Origin: Halostagnicola sp. A56
GTDB lineage: Archaea; Halobacteriota; Halobacteria; Halobacteriales; Natrialbaceae
Length of the DNA: 64,000 nucleotides
Reading direction: 5' to 3'
NCBI RefSeq assembly: GCF_000691505.1
Contig: NZ_JMIP02000014.1
Location: 299,943 to 363,942, forward strand
In this document: positions 47,296-55,930 of the stretch, one piece after another
Layout of the letters: every line of letters begins with the position of its first letter
Numbering within the stretch: the first letter of the stretch is position 1
Program-made: the position numbers and the translations under genes
Notes under the pieces: generated by a model
The model's input: only the letters and a program-made list of their open reading frames with translations
Told to the model about the DNA's origin: nothing
The model's database searches: none

Positions 47296-47754
47296 CAGCG
47301 CGTAGATGATCCGGCGATCGATCTCGTCGAGGCGGTATCCGGAGTCGGGGCGGTGACTAGCGATAGGTACTCATCCTCCGTATGCGATGGTCTCCTATTG
47401 AGGATCGAATAATAAATACCCCACGGATTATTCAAACAGTACTCACGAGCGGGATTGCTGTCGAACCGAAAAACGTGTTTTTCTAACTATACGTTTGGAG
47501 CGACGGTCTCGACAGTCGAGCGGGAGAGAGGAACACCGCGTCGCGTTCGAGCGGAGACACACGACCGCGAGACGGCTCCGAAACGCAGACGCAACGCTCG
47601 AGAAGCCGATCGAACTGCTCGCCGTCGCTCGCAACGAGCACGGCAAACCGATCGCTCGAGGAGTGGCGCGTGGTGGTATCAGACCCCATATGAATCGACG
47701 GTGCAGATCACCGACAACATCTTATTGACGAGCGGATTATCACCTCCAACACGT
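47296..47754. other. Intergenic region with lost N-terminal codons of the Lrp gene and divergent promoters
   Basis: Bases 47296-47374 hold the probable first codons of the Lrp-type gene, out of frame with its likely ATG. A TATA-like TATTTATTATTC (complement of about 47407-47418) would serve that gene. From 47430 to 47754 I see no gene, only an AT-rich patch at 47465-47500 and GC-rich sequence with CGAGC/GCTCG repeats. Confidence 0.45.
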
Positions 47755-47934
47755 ATGTGCGAGCGTTCTGCAGATTGCTCGAAAAACGACGCGTGTCAAC
47801 TCGTGATACGGAACAACGACACGGGAATCGAAACCGTCGAGTACTACTGCAAGGCACATCTCGTCGGTCGGATCTGCGAGGTCGAAGCCGAGGACGGACT
47901 CGCCGTCGTCGACGCGACGAAACTGTGGAGTTGA
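47755..47934 (+). CDS. Small cysteine-rich protein, unknown function
   Basis: The 59-residue protein has five cysteines: CERSADCSKNDAC at the N-terminus, YYCKAHLVGRIC in the middle. The Cys and His residues could form a zinc site. The rest is acidic (EVEAEDGLAVVDATK). The ATG at 47755 is preferred because the upstream part of the frame is Arg-rich shadow sequence. TATA-like CTTATTG near 47721-47727 is about 30 bases upstream, consistent with a leaderless gene. Confidence 0.6.
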   Translation: MCERSADCSKNDACQLVIRNNDTGIETVEYYCKAHLVGRICEVEAEDGLAVVDATKLWS

Positions 47935-48008
47935 GCGGGCCGAACACCTTCCCTGGCCACCGCCTTCCGTCTCGCCACGCCCGTCTATTCTGATCGAATG
48001 GTATCTCG

Positions 48009-48368
48009 TCAGTTCTTCGTCGCCGTCGCGTCCGACGGATACGAGACGGACTCGAGACTCGAGCGCTCGAAGACGTCCTCGATGATCGCTGCGCCGCGGT
48101 GGGTCGCCTCCGCCGCCGACGCTGCCTCCGCCGCCTCGACATCGACGACCGCGCGAAACGAAACCGAAACCGTGTACGGGTCGAACGGCGCGGCGGGGTG
48201 CTCGTAGACCGCCGTCTCGAGGCTGCCGTTCGTCCGGATAGCGGTCGTTTCGGCCAGCGACTCGAGTGTCGTCACGAGCTGGGACGCTGCCTCGCTGCGG
48301 GCGGTCGTGTCGGTACCCTCATGAAGGGTGACGAGCGTCCGGACCTCGCGGGAAACGGTGTAGGTCAT
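48009..48368 (-). CDS. Haloarchaeal protein of unknown function, ferredoxin-like fold pattern
   Basis: The 119-residue protein starts MTYTVSREVRTLVTLHEGTD. It alternates strands and helices (SQLVTTLESLAETT, LETAVYEHPAAPFDPYTVSVS, AIIEDVFERSSLESV) in a way that suggests a compact alpha/beta domain. It has no cysteines and no membrane segment. I recognise no family. It precedes the sugar locus on the opposite strand. Confidence 0.55.
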   Translation of the reverse strand: MTYTVSREVRTLVTLHEGTDTTARSEAASQLVTTLESLAETTAIRTNGSLETAVYEHPAAPFDPYTVSVSFRAVVDVEAAEAASAAEATHRGAAIIEDVFERSSLESVSYPSDATATKN

Positions 48369-48476
48369 ACGGGGACTATGGTGGCAACCACATTGAACGC
48401 TTGGACGGCGGACCCGTCCGGAAGCGGGCGGTACTCGCGTATTTCCACCGGTATCAGTATTTACTCGCCATCAGGT

Positions 48477-48486
48477 AAATTTATTT
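48477..48486 (+). promoter_or_regulatory. TATA-like box of the glucose dehydrogenase gene
   Basis: AAATTTATTT at about 48477-48486 is centred near 29 bases before the ATG at 48511. TACTCGC occurs twice just upstream (48432-48438 and 48462-48468). These are half-matches to the GAGTA arm of the TrmB motif but not a complete site. Confidence 0.45.
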
Positions 48487-48510
48487 GTGATCGTCGTCTG
48501 TGTACGACCA

Positions 48511-49578
48511 ATGAAAGCGATCGCAGTCGAACCGGGTGCCGGCGACCCCGTCGTGGTGGAGAAGCCGGTTCCCGAACCGGCGACCGGCGAAGCGCTCGTA
48601 CGGACGCTTCGCGTGGGCGTCGACGGCACCGATCACGAGGTGATCCGGGGTGCACACGGCGAGCTTCCGGCGGGAAGCGACCGGCTCGTTCTCGGCCACG
48701 AGGCGGTCGGTGTCGTCGAGGATCCGAACGGAACCGACCTCGAGAGAGGCGACGTCGTCGCGCCGACGGTCCGCAGACCGCCAAACGGGACTAACGAGTA
48801 CTTCGAGCGCGGCGAACCGGACATGGCTCCCGAGGGAGCTTACCTCGAGCGCGGCATCGTCGGCGCGCACGGGTTCATGGCGGAGTACTTCACCAGCCCG
48901 GCCGAGACGCTCGTCCCGGTCCCGCCCGAACTCGCGGAACTCGGCTTTCTGGTCGAGCCGATTAGCATCACCGAAAAGGCCCTCGAGCACGCCCAGGCGG
49001 CCCGCTCGACGATCCACTGGGAGCCAGAGTCCGCCATCGTTCTCGGCAACGGCTCGCTCGGGCTTGTGACCCTCGCGATGTTCGAGGAAGTGCTCGACAT
49101 AGAGCGAACCTACTGTCTCGGCAAGCGCGATCGCCCCGATCCCTCGATCGACCTGATAGACGACCTCGGGGCCACGTATATCGACTCTCGAGAGACCTCG
49201 GTTCCCGAAATCCCCGATGCTCACGAGTCGATGGACCTCGTCTACGAGGCGACGGGCTACGCGAAACACCCCTTCGACACCGTGGAGGCGCTCGCACCGA
49301 ACGGCGTCGGCGCGCTGGTCGGGGTCCCCGACGACTGGTCGTTCGAGATCGACGGCGGTCGACTCCACCGAGAGCTCGTCCTCCACAACAAGGCGCTCGT
49401 GGGGACGGTGAACTCGAACCGCGGCCACTTCGAGGCCGCTGTCGATACGCTCACGTCCATTCCCGAGTGGGTCACCGACGACCTCGTGACCGGCGTCTAT
49501 GGTCTCGAGGAGTTCGAGCGCGCGTTCGAACGCAACGAGTCGGTCATCAAGACGGCCGTCGAGTTCGACACGCGCTGA
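48511..49578 (+). CDS. gdh: Glucose 1-dehydrogenase
   Basis: The 355-residue zinc-dependent medium-chain dehydrogenase begins MKAIAVEPGAGDPVVVEKP. The metal ligands of halophilic glucose dehydrogenase are at the expected positions: Asp38 in RVGVDGTDHE, His63 and Glu64 in LGHEAVG. The cofactor-binding fold contains VLGNGSLGLVTLAMF near residue 185. It oxidises glucose to gluconolactone with NAD(P), the first step of the semi-phosphorylative Entner-Doudoroff pathway. Gluconate dehydratase is encoded 203 bases downstream with its own promoter, and a glucoamylase and importer lie nearby. Confidence 0.92.
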   Translation: MKAIAVEPGAGDPVVVEKPVPEPATGEALVRTLRVGVDGTDHEVIRGAHGELPAGSDRLVLGHEAVGVVEDPNGTDLERGDVVAPTVRRPPNGTNEYFERGEPDMAPEGAYLERGIVGAHGFMAEYFTSPAETLVPVPPELAELGFLVEPISITEKALEHAQAARSTIHWEPESAIVLGNGSLGLVTLAMFEEVLDIERTYCLGKRDRPDPSIDLIDDLGATYIDSRETSVPEIPDAHESMDLVYEATGYAKHPFDTVEALAPNGVGALVGVPDDWSFEIDGGRLHRELVLHNKALVGTVNSNRGHFEAAVDTLTSIPEWVTDDLVTGVYGLEEFERAFERNESVIKTAVEFDTR

Positions 49579-49754
49579 AATCGGCCGGGCAGAACTCGTT
49601 TCGACCTGGTTTTCAACACGCGTTCTCGAGCGAACTCAAGGCCCCAGACGGAGCCGAGATCGGCTCGCGACGGCACAACAGTTATTCGACAGCCAGCCGA
49701 GAGGATAATCGGATAGGTCCGACGAACGATCGCGTTCACAGGATAGAAAAACAT

Positions 49755-49770
49755 TACTATGATACGAGTA
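49755..49770 (+). promoter_or_regulatory. TrmB-type operator TACT-N7-GAGTA upstream of gluconate dehydratase
   Basis: TACT at 49755-49758, seven bases, then GAGTA at 49766-49770, 12 bases before the ATG at 49782. This is an exact match to the motif described for TrmB, the global regulator of sugar metabolism in Halobacterium. It overlaps the position expected for the TATA box (about 49755-49760), implying repression or position-dependent control by glucose availability. Confidence 0.7.
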
Positions 49771-49781
49771 ACTCATTAGCC

Positions 49782-51020
49782 ATGGGAGTCGATTACTCAC
49801 AGCTACACGATCCGAACGCCGAGTACACGATGCGGGAGCTGTCCGCCGACACGATGAATGTCACGCGCGAGCGCGGCGGCGGCCGGGACATCGAGATCAC
49901 GGACGTCCAGACCACGATGGTCGACGGCAACTTCCCGTGGACGTTGGTCCGAATCTACACGGATGCAGGCATCGTCGGTACCGGCGAAGCCTACTGGGGC
50001 GCAGGCGTTCCCGAACTCATCCAGCGAATGACGCCTTTCCTCGAGGGCGAGAACCCGCTCGACATCGATCGACTGACCGAACACCTCGTCCAGAAGATGT
50101 CCGGCGAGGGATCGATCGGCGGCGTCACCGTCACCGCCATCGCGGGCATCGAAGTCGCCTTACACGATCTGGCGGGCAAGATCCTCGAGGTCCCGGCCTA
50201 CCAGCTTCTGGGCGGCAAGTACCGCGACGAGGTGCGGGTCTACTGTGACTGTCACACCGAAGACGAGGCCGATCCGACCGCCTGCGCGGACGAGGCCGAA
50301 CGCGTCGTCGAGGAACTGGGCTACGACGCGCTCAAGTTCGACCTGGACGTTCCCTCGGGCCACGAGAAGGACCGAGCGAACCGCCATCTGCGCGGTCCCG
50401 AGATCGACCACAAGGTCTCGATCGTCGAGGCAATCACCGAACGCGTCGGCAGCCGCGCCGACGTGGCCTTCGACTGCCACTGGACGTTCTCCGCCGACAG
50501 CGCGAAACGACTCGCGAGCGAACTCGAGGAGTACGACATCTGGTGGCTCGAGGACCCCGTCCCGCCGGAGAACCACGACGTCCAGCGGGAGGTCACCCAG
50601 TCGACGACGACGCCGATCACCGTCGGCGAGAACGTCTACCGAAAGCACGGCCAGCGCCGACTCGTCGAGGAGCAGGCGCTCGACATCGTCGCCCCCGACA
50701 TGCCGAAGGTCGGCGGGATGCGCGAGACCCGGAAGATCGCGGATCTGGCGGACCTGTACTACATCCCGGTCGCGATGCACAACGTCGCCTCGCCCGTCGC
50801 CACGATGGCCTCGGCCCACGTCGGCGCGGCGATTCCGAACTCGCTGGCCGTCGAGTACCACAGCTACGAACTCGGCTGGTGGGAGGACTTGGTCGAGGAG
50901 AACGTCATCGAGGACGGCTCGATCGAGATCCCTGAGAAGCCGGGACTCGGCCTGACCCTCGACATGGACGAAGTCGAGAACCGCATGGTCGAGGGAGACG
51001 AGCTCTTCGACGAAGCCTAA
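49782..51020 (+). CDS. gad: Gluconate dehydratase (enolase superfamily)
   Basis: The 412-residue enolase-superfamily enzyme has an N-terminal capping domain (ITDVQTTMVDGNFPWTLVRI, then TGEAYWGAG). The barrel domain has acid-base and metal residues in DALKFDLDVP, FDCHWTFSADSA, WWLEDPVPPEN and TVGENVYRK, and a late His in AMHNVASPVAT. It dehydrates gluconate to 2-keto-3-deoxygluconate. Location after glucose dehydrogenase and the TrmB-like box support that substrate over other sugar acids. The first 35 residues before the conserved core are acidic. Confidence 0.9.
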   Translation: MGVDYSQLHDPNAEYTMRELSADTMNVTRERGGGRDIEITDVQTTMVDGNFPWTLVRIYTDAGIVGTGEAYWGAGVPELIQRMTPFLEGENPLDIDRLTEHLVQKMSGEGSIGGVTVTAIAGIEVALHDLAGKILEVPAYQLLGGKYRDEVRVYCDCHTEDEADPTACADEAERVVEELGYDALKFDLDVPSGHEKDRANRHLRGPEIDHKVSIVEAITERVGSRADVAFDCHWTFSADSAKRLASELEEYDIWWLEDPVPPENHDVQREVTQSTTTPITVGENVYRKHGQRRLVEEQALDIVAPDMPKVGGMRETRKIADLADLYYIPVAMHNVASPVATMASAHVGAAIPNSLAVEYHSYELGWWEDLVEENVIEDGSIEIPEKPGLGLTLDMDEVENRMVEGDELFDEA

Positions 51021-51196
51021 ATGGCGTCTGCTCGCTAAAATCAAAAAAGAGTCTGTCACTGCCGTCCCGTTTTTCAGTCTCGTTGGCACCGATCGACAAC
51101 GGCCTCTCGAGTGGAATTTCCGTTCACCGATTCCTCTCGACAGTTCGCGTTCACGTCGGCGTCTCGAGACGTGCTAAAAGAAAACCCGAAACGCGG

Positions 51197-52165
51197 TTAG
51201 CCGCTCATCCCGCCGAAGGAGAGCCCGTCCTCGACGTAGCTCTGGGCGAGGAAGTAGATGATCGCAACAGGGAGGGCAAACAGGATCGCGAAGGCCGAGA
51301 ACTCGGTCCAGGGCGTCTCGTAGCCGCCGCCCGCGATGAGCGCGTAGAGTTCGACCGAGAGCGTGTAGTTGTGCGACTGGAGCAGCGTCTGTGCGATGAC
51401 GAACTCGTTCCAGCCCGCCAGAAAGGTAAAGACCACCACGACAGCGATCCCGGGTTTCGACAGGGGCAGGATGATCTCGCGGATGACCTGCCACTGGCTC
51501 GCGCCGTCGACGATCGCGGCCTCCTCGTAGGAAACCGGAATGTTGTCCATGAACGTCTTGAGCAACCAGGTGTTGAACGGGATCGCGCCCGCGGCGTAGA
51601 ACACCCCGAGGACGAGCAGGTTGTTGTCCAGACCGAGGTTGACGAACAGCGCGTACAGCGCTATCAGGGTCGCGATCGACAGCCCGGCCCCGACCTGCGT
51701 GAACAGCACGTAGCCGTAGAGAATCCCCCGACGGCCGAGAAACTCCCGACGCGAGAGCGCGTACGCGCCGGGGATTATCACCGACATCGAAACCAACACG
51801 GTAATCGAGACGACGATGAGGCTGTTGACGGCCGCGTAGGTGAAGTCCGATTCGAAGAGCACCCAGCGGTAGGCCTCGAGGTTGTACGAGGTCGGATCGG
51901 CGAAGATCCCCTGGGAACTCATCAGGCCGGATCCCTGCGAGAGCGACGCCGCGAAGACCCAGTAAACCGGAAACAGCAGGATCAGAAGCAACGCGGCCGC
52001 TCCCGCCGTTCCGACGCCGGTTTTGGCGACGTCACGGACGGTTCGCCGGCCGGTTCTGACCTGTTCGATCGTCAACCGAGCGGCGTCTGCGGCCCGCTGG
52101 GGCCAGGTTAGTTTCCGAACTGTCCACCGACCGATCGACGTGGTGTAGCGTGTGAGACGACTCAT
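51197..52165 (-). CDS. Carbohydrate ABC transporter permease (MalG-type)
   Basis: The 322-residue membrane protein has a long charged N-terminal tail (about 45 residues), then about six helices. The EAA loop that contacts the ATPase is EEAAIVDGASQWQVIREIIL near residue 225. It ends with a typical VEDGLSFGGMSG. The start overlaps the stop of the other permease by four bases (52162-52165), so they are co-translated. A T-rich stretch on the minus strand, near 51041-51052, could terminate the operon. Confidence 0.9.
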   Translation of the reverse strand: MSRLTRYTTSIGRWTVRKLTWPQRAADAARLTIEQVRTGRRTVRDVAKTGVGTAGAAALLLILLFPVYWVFAASLSQGSGLMSSQGIFADPTSYNLEAYRWVLFESDFTYAAVNSLIVVSITVLVSMSVIIPGAYALSRREFLGRRGILYGYVLFTQVGAGLSIATLIALYALFVNLGLDNNLLVLGVFYAAGAIPFNTWLLKTFMDNIPVSYEEAAIVDGASQWQVIREIILPLSKPGIAVVVVFTFLAGWNEFVIAQTLLQSHNYTLSVELYALIAGGGYETPWTEFSAFAILFALPVAIIYFLAQSYVEDGLSFGGMSG

Positions 52166-53196
52166 GCAGAATCGATGCCCTCCGCGAGGTTTCCTTTCTT
52201 GACGGCGAGCCACATGAACATGCCAATGAAGGCGATCGCGGTGACCATGATCGCCGAGGCGAACGCATACTCGTGGAGTTCGATCGCCTCGCGATAGCCG
52301 TAGAGGATCAACAGCTCGTTCTGTCGCGACGGACCGCCACCGTTGAAGATAAACGGAATCAGGAACTGCTGGAACGAAGTCGCGGCGGTCAGGATCGACG
52401 CGAACAGCACCGGGCGTTTGATCGCCGGGAGCGTCACGTTGGTGAACCGCCGCAGATAGCCGGCGCCGTCGACCTTCGCCGCGTCGTGGAGATCCATCGG
52501 TACGTCCTGAAGCGCGCTGACGATGATGATCACCATGAACGGATAGGCCAGCCAGACTTCGGTGATGACGTAGGCGGCGAACGCGCTCCAGCGGCCGCCG
52601 AGCCACTGGATCGGAAGATCCGCCAGCAGCAGTTCGGGCGCGGAAATCGTCACGAAAAACAGGAGACTATCGAGGACGCCGGCGAACCCCGATACGATCG
52701 AGTTGTACGTTCCGACCATCTGATTCAGCGGCCCGTACCGTGCACCGCTGAACATCCCCTCCCAGACGGTGATCACGAAAATCGCCGGGAACCCCATCGG
52801 GACGATCACGAGTGCGCGCATGAACCGCTTGCCGAGCACTCGAGCGTGGGTCAGGACCATCGCGAGGCCGGTCGCAAGCACGACCTTGATCGCGAGGCTC
52901 ACGGCCAAAAACAGCCACGTGATGCCGAACGACTGCCAGAACTGCGGATCGGTAAACAGTTCGGCGTAGTTCTCGAGACCGACGAACGAGGCCTCGCCGC
53001 CGAGTACCGTTCCTGCGTGGGTCGCGTCGGTAACCGAGAGGTAGACGAGAAACGCGATCGGAAACAGCATGAACGAGAGGAACAACACCGCGCCGGGTGC
53101 GACGAGCAGGAGTCCGGTGAGTCCGACGGAATCGATGTCGAACGGTAACCGGTCGCGCCCGTGACCCACGACGCGGGTTCGGAGTGATGAAGACAT
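52162..53196 (-). CDS. Carbohydrate ABC transporter permease (MalF-type)
   Basis: The 344-residue membrane protein has an N-terminal TM (GLLLVAPGAVLFLSFMLFPI) and several further helices. The EAA loop reads LHDAAKVDGAGYLRRFTNVT near residue 235. It forms the transport channel with the MalG-type permease. The gene lies between the binding-protein gene (21 bases upstream) and the second permease (overlapping), forming a three-gene operon transcribed leftward. The ATPase is divergent. Confidence 0.9.
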   Translation of the reverse strand: MSSSLRTRVVGHGRDRLPFDIDSVGLTGLLLVAPGAVLFLSFMLFPIAFLVYLSVTDATHAGTVLGGEASFVGLENYAELFTDPQFWQSFGITWLFLAVSLAIKVVLATGLAMVLTHARVLGKRFMRALVIVPMGFPAIFVITVWEGMFSGARYGPLNQMVGTYNSIVSGFAGVLDSLLFFVTISAPELLLADLPIQWLGGRWSAFAAYVITEVWLAYPFMVIIIVSALQDVPMDLHDAAKVDGAGYLRRFTNVTLPAIKRPVLFASILTAATSFQQFLIPFIFNGGGPSRQNELLILYGYREAIELHEYAFASAIMVTAIAFIGMFMWLAVKKGNLAEGIDSA

Positions 53197-53217
53197 TGCT
53201 GTGCTCGGTCACCCGCG

Positions 53218-54435
53218 TTACTCCCAGCGGTCGCGGATGTTCTGTGCGGTCGATTCCATCGCCTGTGCTGCGCTTTCGTCGCCGTTGAAGACGCGCTCGA
53301 GGCCCGACTCGAGTGGATCCCAGATCTGGTCGACCTTCGGATGGGTCGGCAGCGGCGTCCCCATCTCGACCGTTTCGGCGAAGGTCTGGACGTCCTCGCC
53401 CAGGTCGGCGTCCTCGTTGCCGGCGTAGTCCTGGTGGACGGGGATCAGGCCCTGAATCTCGGCGTTGTCGATGATCGCCTGCTCGTTGGTCGTGTACCAC
53501 TCGGCCCACTCGATGGTCGTCTCGAGTGCGGTCTCGTCGGCCGACTCGAGCTGGGACGTAAAGTACCAGACCTTCACGCCGGTAAACGGCGTCGGGCTCC
53601 CGCCCTCGACGTCCGGAAGCGGCGCGACCTGCGCGTCGACGCCAGCCTCGCGGAACCCTTCGAGTTCCCAGGGGCCGTTGATCGCGAACGGCGCGTTTCC
53701 GTCGGAGAAGACCGGAATCTGGCTGTCGTAGCCGGGGTCGTCGGGTACGTACGGCCAGATCGACTCCTCGAGGAGTTCGACGCCCTCGACGAACGCGTCG
53801 TCTTCGATGCGGAGTTCCTCGGACTCCGTGTCGAAGAGCGAACCGCCGAACGCCTGCAGCCATGCGCTCGGGAAGTACGGGTCGACCGCCGGCATCGAGA
53901 GCCCGTACCGGTTGTTTTCCGGATCGTGGTGTTCCTCCATGATCGCGACCATATCCGAGAGGGTTTCCGGCGGTTCGTCGACGTACTCAGGATTGTACAT
54001 CAGCGACACCGTCTCGATCGCAAACGGGAGCCCGTACACTGCGCCCTCCCACTGAACCGCCTCGAGTGCGTTCTCGGTGTAGGTTTCCTCGAGGTCGATC
54101 TCGAGGTCGTCGGATGCGTCGTAGACGAACTCCTGTTCGTGGTACCGGCCAATCCAGTCGTGGGCCCAGTTGAACGTCTCCGGCCCCTGTTCGGCTGGAA
54201 GCGCCGTCTCGAGTTCTTTTTCCATCTCGGCGGGCGCTTCCGCGTTGAGCGGATCGTCGCGCCCATCGTTGAACTCCTCGAGTGCGCGTTCGAACGCGCG
54301 CTCCTGTGCATCGGTGAAATCGTACCAGGCGGTCGTCCCCTGCCGTGCCCCCGTGATTCGATCCAGACAGCCGGCAGCGCTCGTCGCTGCCAGCCCGCCG
54401 ATCCCCGTGAGCAACTGTCTGCGTTCCATTGACAT
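53218..54435 (-). CDS. Sugar-binding lipoprotein of the ABC importer
   Basis: The 405-residue protein has a Tat lipoprotein signal, RRQLLTGIGGLAATSAAGC, whose final Cys would be lipid-modified outside the membrane. The rest is a family 1 solute-binding protein: an EFNDGRDDPLNAE-type N-terminal lobe, FAINGPWELEGFREAGVDAQ, PLPDVEGGSPTPFTGVK and a C-terminal WDPLESGLERVFNGDESA. It captures the sugar for the permease pair. Its own TATA-like AAATATAT (complement near 54458-54466) lies about 27 bases before the ATG. Two starts two codons apart (54435, 54429) are possible. Confidence 0.9.
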   Translation of the reverse strand: MSMERRQLLTGIGGLAATSAAGCLDRITGARQGTTAWYDFTDAQERAFERALEEFNDGRDDPLNAEAPAEMEKELETALPAEQGPETFNWAHDWIGRYHEQEFVYDASDDLEIDLEETYTENALEAVQWEGAVYGLPFAIETVSLMYNPEYVDEPPETLSDMVAIMEEHHDPENNRYGLSMPAVDPYFPSAWLQAFGGSLFDTESEELRIEDDAFVEGVELLEESIWPYVPDDPGYDSQIPVFSDGNAPFAINGPWELEGFREAGVDAQVAPLPDVEGGSPTPFTGVKVWYFTSQLESADETALETTIEWAEWYTTNEQAIIDNAEIQGLIPVHQDYAGNEDADLGEDVQTFAETVEMGTPLPTHPKVDQIWDPLESGLERVFNGDESAAQAMESTAQNIRDRWE

Positions 54436-54730
54436 GGTGGAATCAATGATGTATTATGTCTTCATATATTTAGTGTTTGGGATGGGACGTGTCACGATGC
54501 TCGCGGGGATTCACACAGTACACAGTACCGAACGCTCTCTGGGCGTTATTCGAACGCGGGAGAAGTCATCTGTATCGGATGTACAAGGGGGAGTGTGGCG
54601 AGAGGGGTAACAAATTGCGGGGCTAGTACGGTTTTTACTCGGGCCTGCTATCAAACATGTTGTAATCTTACTTCCTTAATTTGGATTTTTGGGAAAGGGT
54701 TTTACGGCCCCTCGACGAACGAGTGAGCAA

Positions 54731-55867
54731 ATGGCACACGTCAGGGTCGAATCACTCCGAAAGGAGTACGACGTCGGAACGGTCGTCGCCGTCGACGATC
54801 TGAACCTCGAGATCGAAGACGGCGAGTTCGTCACCGTCGTCGGACCGTCGGGTTGTGGGAAAACGACGACGCTCCGGATGTTAGCCGGGCTCGAAGAGCC
54901 CACGTCGGGGACGATCTCCATCGGCGGCGAGGACGTCACGGACGTCCATGCGAAGAATCGCGACGTCGCGATGGTGTTCCAGAACTACGCGCTCTATCCG
55001 CACAAAACCGTCTTCGAGAACATGGCGTTCGGGCTTCGAATGAGCACCGACATGAGCGCGGACGAACGCGAGCGGCGGGTGACCGAGACGGCCGAGATGA
55101 TGGACATCGAGGGATTGCTCAAGGACAAACCGGATCAGCTCTCGGGCGGACAGAAACAACGCGTCGCGCTCGGGCGGGCGATCGTTCGCGAACCAGACGT
55201 ATTCCTCTTCGACGAACCGCTCTCGAACCTCGACGCGAAACTCCGGACTTCGATGCGTGCGGAGATCCAGCGCCTCCAGAACGAACTGGGCATCACGGCA
55301 GTATACGTCACCCACGACCAGCACGAGGCCATGACGATGGGCGATCGGATCGTCATCCTCGACGGCGGCGAGTTACAGCAAGTGGGCAAACCGACCCGCG
55401 TCTACGAGAACCCGACCAACGAGTTCGTCGGCGGGTTCATCGGCTCGCCGTCGATGAACTTCCTCAAGGTCGACGTCGACGACAGCGGAGATACCCTCCG
55501 CCTGACCGGGGTCGAAGCGGAGTTCGACTTCGAACTCTCCGGAGCCTACGTGGATCGACACGCCGGATCGCTCGAGGCGGATCGGTACACGCTCGGCATC
55601 AGGCCGGAGAGCGTCGAGTTCGTCGACGACGCACGGAATTCGATCACCGGTCGCGTCTCGGTCGTCGAACCGGTTGGCTCCGACAACTACCTGCACCTCG
55701 ATCTCGGAGACGAGTTCATCGCCCGCGTCAGTCCAGCGATCGAACCACGGCCGGGCGACAACGTGACGCTGACGTTCGACGAATCCGACATCCACCTCTT
55801 CGACCCCGATACCGGTCGTGACGTTCTCACCCCGTCCGAAGAGCCGCCGACGATGACGACCTCCTGA
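54731..55867 (+). CDS. Sugar ABC transporter ATP-binding protein (MalK/MsmX-type)
   Basis: The 378-residue ATPase has Walker A GPSGCGKTTTLRMLAGL near residue 37, Q-loop FQNYALYP, signature LSGGQKQRVALGRAI near 133, Walker B VFLFDEPLSNLDAKL near 155 and H-loop YVTHDQHEA. The C-terminal MalK-type regulatory domain spans about residues 240-360 (LGIRPESVEFVDDA, NYLHLDLGDEFIARV). It powers the permeases encoded divergently on the left. The TATA-like GTTTTACG near 54697-54704 suits a leaderless start at 54731. Confidence 0.93.
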   Translation: MAHVRVESLRKEYDVGTVVAVDDLNLEIEDGEFVTVVGPSGCGKTTTLRMLAGLEEPTSGTISIGGEDVTDVHAKNRDVAMVFQNYALYPHKTVFENMAFGLRMSTDMSADERERRVTETAEMMDIEGLLKDKPDQLSGGQKQRVALGRAIVREPDVFLFDEPLSNLDAKLRTSMRAEIQRLQNELGITAVYVTHDQHEAMTMGDRIVILDGGELQQVGKPTRVYENPTNEFVGGFIGSPSMNFLKVDVDDSGDTLRLTGVEAEFDFELSGAYVDRHAGSLEADRYTLGIRPESVEFVDDARNSITGRVSVVEPVGSDNYLHLDLGDEFIARVSPAIEPRPGDNVTLTFDESDIHLFDPDTGRDVLTPSEEPPTMTTS

Positions 55868-55930
55868 ACCGTCGAGCGTCGTACTCGAGAATCGACAACA
55901 CAGTCCGCTCGAGAAACCTCTTCGTCTCTC

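Noticed and set aside
48430..48470. TrmB site upstream of glucose dehydrogenase
   Set aside because: Only TACTC half-sites are present. No TACT followed by GAGTA at 7-8 bases was found.
54658..54665. TGTTGTAA shared by the ABC ATPase promoter (54658-54665) and the glucoamylase promoter (58035-58042)
   Set aside because: Eight bases in AT-rich intergenic DNA can recur by chance in 64 kb, and the orientation relative to the genes differs.
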